DNA of 64,000 nt from Melittangium boletus DSM 14713 (GTDB taxonomy: Bacteria; Myxococcota; Myxococcia; Myxococcales; Myxococcaceae). The DNA lies in the NCBI RefSeq assembly GCF_002305855.1, contig NZ_CP022163.1, positions 6,014,292 through 6,078,291 of the forward strand, read 5' to 3'. The notes under the pieces are model-generated. The model ran no database searches. It saw only the letters and a program-made list of their open reading frames with translations, and was not told where the DNA came from. The translations under genes and the position numbers were made by a program. Position 1 is the first letter of the stretch; each line of letters opens with the position of its first letter. Shown here in pieces: positions 62,277-64,000 of the stretch.

Positions 62277-63401
62277 CTACTTCCAGCCGAGCCAGTCGCG
62301 CAGCAGGGGCGTCATCTGCTCGGCCGTGCGCTGGTGGGTCTTCCGGCTGGGGTGCCACAAGCAGCCCAGGCCCTCGTCCTCGCGGTTGGCGGGGACCTCG
62401 GCGAAGTGCACCCGGGTGTCCCCGGCCTGGTGCAGCTCGTCCACCAGTCCGGAGAGGAGTCCCCGGACGCGCGTGCGGGCCTGGAGCTCCTTGGGGTGCG
62501 AGTCCGAGACGCCGGAGCCGAGGACGCAGACGATGTGGGCCTGGGGGTAGTGGCTCCGGATGCTCCCGACGAGCGAGCGGTAGGCGTCGCGGAAGCGCGC
62601 CTCGCCCGGGTGCTCCTTCCAGAAGTCATTGGCGCCCAGCTGGATGACGATGGCGTCGGGCACCCAGGCGGTGAAGTCCCAGGGGCCGTCCTCGCGGCGG
62701 GGCAGGGTGCGCGTGTAGAGCTGGGGAAGGGTGGGGGTGGGATCGTTGGCGTAGTTGACGGCCACGCCCTTGCCCGAATACGCGACGACGGAGAGCTCGG
62801 CGTTCAGGGCGCGCGCGGTGAGGGCGGCCCAGGTGAGCGAGTGGCGCTGGGTCTCCGCGTTGAAGCTGCACTGCGCGTTCTTGCCCTCGATGCCGAAGCC
62901 CGTGAGGCCCGAGTCGCCGATGAACTCGATGCGGCGCTCCAGGCGGGGCGGGGCGGGCAGCAGCCGCGCGTCCGGGTCCAGCTCGAGCCCGAGGAGCTGG
63001 GTCTCTCCCACGGCGGGCTCGGTCTCCTTCTCCAGGAGGAGCACGTGCTCGCCCGGGGGCAGGCCCTCGGCGATGCGGTAGAGCAGGGGCCCCTCGCCCA
63101 CGTACAGGTCGCGGAAGGGGGCGCCGTCCACGCTGAAGCGGAAGCGGTTGGGGGCGGGCTCCTCGAGCTTGCCCAGGTCGAGCAGGCGCAGGCCGAGGGA
63201 CGTGCCGGTGAAGCGCACGGTGAGGGACGTTCCCCCCCACGCGAGCCGGGGACCCTCGGGGTCGCCGTGGTCCACCCGGCCACTGAAGCGCAGGAGGGGA
63301 GACCGGGGCGATACCTGGACGGGCGCTGCAGGGTGACAGCCCCCGAGCAGGGCCAGGGCGAGTCCCAGACGGGTCAGGGAACGGGTGGGCAGGTGGCTCA
63401 T
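62277..63401 (-). CDS. SGNH esterase lipoprotein (CE2-like)
   Basis: A 374-residue lipoprotein (MSHLPTRSLTRLGLALALLGGC signal). Residues 40-150 look like the jelly-roll domain of CE2 carbohydrate esterases, followed by an SGNH hydrolase domain: block I EFIGDSGLTGFG (catalytic Ser), block III QLGANDFW (Gly and Asn), and block V CLWHPSRKTH (catalytic His; Asp earlier in EDEG). It probably removes acetyl groups from polysaccharides outside the cell. The ATG at 63401 is chosen for the signal peptide. It is four bases from the convergent EF-hand gene. Confidence 0.85.
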   Translation of the reverse strand: MSHLPTRSLTRLGLALALLGGCHPAAPVQVSPRSPLLRFSGRVDHGDPEGPRLAWGGTSLTVRFTGTSLGLRLLDLGKLEEPAPNRFRFSVDGAPFRDLYVGEGPLLYRIAEGLPPGEHVLLLEKETEPAVGETQLLGLELDPDARLLPAPPRLERRIEFIGDSGLTGFGIEGKNAQCSFNAETQRHSLTWAALTARALNAELSVVAYSGKGVAVNYANDPTPTLPQLYTRTLPRREDGPWDFTAWVPDAIVIQLGANDFWKEHPGEARFRDAYRSLVGSIRSHYPQAHIVCVLGSGVSDSHPKELQARTRVRGLLSGLVDELHQAGDTRVHFAEVPANREDEGLGCLWHPSRKTHQRTAEQMTPLLRDWLGWK

Positions 63402-63408
63402 TCGTGGC

Positions 63409-64000
63409 TCAATTCGCGGTGCTGCTTCCGCTGGTGGGGGGAGGGCGGGAGATCCACGCGGCGATGAAGACATCCAATTCTCCGCGCATCACGTCCTTCA
63501 CGCGCGGCGTGCCCGCGCCCGTCCGCGGGTCCTCCACCCGGGCGCTCCGGCCGACGTGGTAGCGCCGCGCCTCGTCCGCGCTGACGCGGCCTCCCTGGCC
63601 CTTCACCACCCGCGAGGCGATGCCCTTCATCTCCTCCAGCTCGACGCCGCCCGTCAGGGTCATCACCCGGCCGCTCGTCTCGTCGCGCACCGTCACCTCG
63701 GTCCTCACCTTGCCGACGAAAGCGCCCTCGCGCCGCCGCACCTCGCGGCCATTCACGTCGATGCCCCGGGTGTCCTCCAGGGGGCCGCCCTGGTGCACCC
63801 GCACGTAGGCGCGCTGCCGCTTGTCCTCCTCCAGGCGCCGGTGCAGCCCCGACTCGCCCGAGAGATAGCCATAGGCCCCGGGGCCCACGATGCGCAGCAC
63901 CACCCGGATGGGCTCCTCCGCCTCCGCCACCGCCTCCACGGCGTAGCCACGACGTTGCGCCCAGCCCTCGTACATGGTCGCCAGCTCACGCACCCACGTC
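63409..64000 (-). CDS. Release-factor-2-like protein without GGQ, partial (5' end outside window)
   Basis: The frame is open to the window edge, so only the C-terminal 197 residues are seen. It aligns in order with class I release factor 2: WVRELATMYEGWAQRRGY (RF2: helix with MYxxWA), VVLRIVGPGAYGYLSGESGLHR (RF2: GxYAYGxLxxExGVHR), and the tail RVEDPRTG...VMRGELDVFIAAWI (RF2: KDLRTG..VLDGxLDxFIEA). The GGQ motif that triggers peptide release is missing; the region in its place (REGAFVGKVRTEVTVRDETSG) has no match. The protein may therefore be a non-releasing paralogue, perhaps fused upstream to another domain. It shares its direction with the SGNH esterase, seven bases away. Confidence 0.7.
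   Translation of the reverse strand, partial: TWVRELATMYEGWAQRRGYAVEAVAEAEEPIRVVLRIVGPGAYGYLSGESGLHRRLEEDKRQRAYVRVHQGGPLEDTRGIDVNGREVRRREGAFVGKVRTEVTVRDETSGRVMTLTGGVELEEMKGIASRVVKGQGGRVSADEARRYHVGRSARVEDPRTGAGTPRVKDVMRGELDVFIAAWISRPPPTSGSSTAN

Overview
The window is high-GC DNA typical of a myxobacterium. It shows dense two-strand gene packing, many lipoproteins, a 'Ser/Thr kinase + AAA ATPase + histidine kinase' mega-protein, FNGLA-repeat and ELWxSDGT-repeat lipoproteins, and GTG/TTG starts. The style suggests Myxococcota, suborder Cystobacterineae (Archangium/Cystobacter/Melittangium-like). The taxon is inferred from gene content; there is no rRNA here. No tRNA, rRNA, CRISPR array, insertion sequence or integrase was seen.

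Positions 1-28200 are mostly core genome: the end of a TonB-dependent receptor and a lipoprotein; a radical SAM protein; a PD-(D/E)xK-like protein with a DUF4920 protein; a DUF2752 protein with plsY; a THUMP methyltransferase; ftsK; a zinc-ribbon gene with gatCAB; an oxygenase; two Cys-rich lipoproteins; rplU-rpmA-obg-trmH; lolA with a lipoprotein; and a tight minus-strand operon rnj-yajQ-(secreted protein)-rimO.

Positions 28343-42391 hold a tandem duplication. Each unit of about 6.2 kb carries a 1758-1760 residue trifunctional kinase followed by a short-chain dehydrogenase lacking the usual Tyr-x3-Lys. All four genes are on the minus strand. Some tracts are identical over 200-300 bases while others have drifted.

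Positions 42392-46171 carry a small unknown gene head-to-head with an ATP-grasp gene, then two lipoprotein genes.

Positions 46172-54143 are the most interesting part: a compact class I lanthipeptide (RiPP) locus. It contains a full-length LanB dehydratase, a LanC cyclase, a short HlyD-like adaptor, a C39-peptidase/ABC exporter, and a 65-residue Gly-Gly leader precursor. The precursor core has four Ser/Cys pairs in an S-C-S-C-S-C-S-C order. The parts imply dehydration of Ser by LanB, ring closure by LanC, leader removal at Gly-Gly and export by the C39 transporter.

Positions 54325-64000 return to general genes: a GGDEF-EAL protein, an FNGLA-repeat lipoprotein, coaA, argJ, a BamE-like membrane protein, a large EF-hand-like membrane protein, an SGNH (CE2-like) esterase lipoprotein, and the 3' part of a release-factor-2-like protein lacking a GGQ motif, cut by the window edge.
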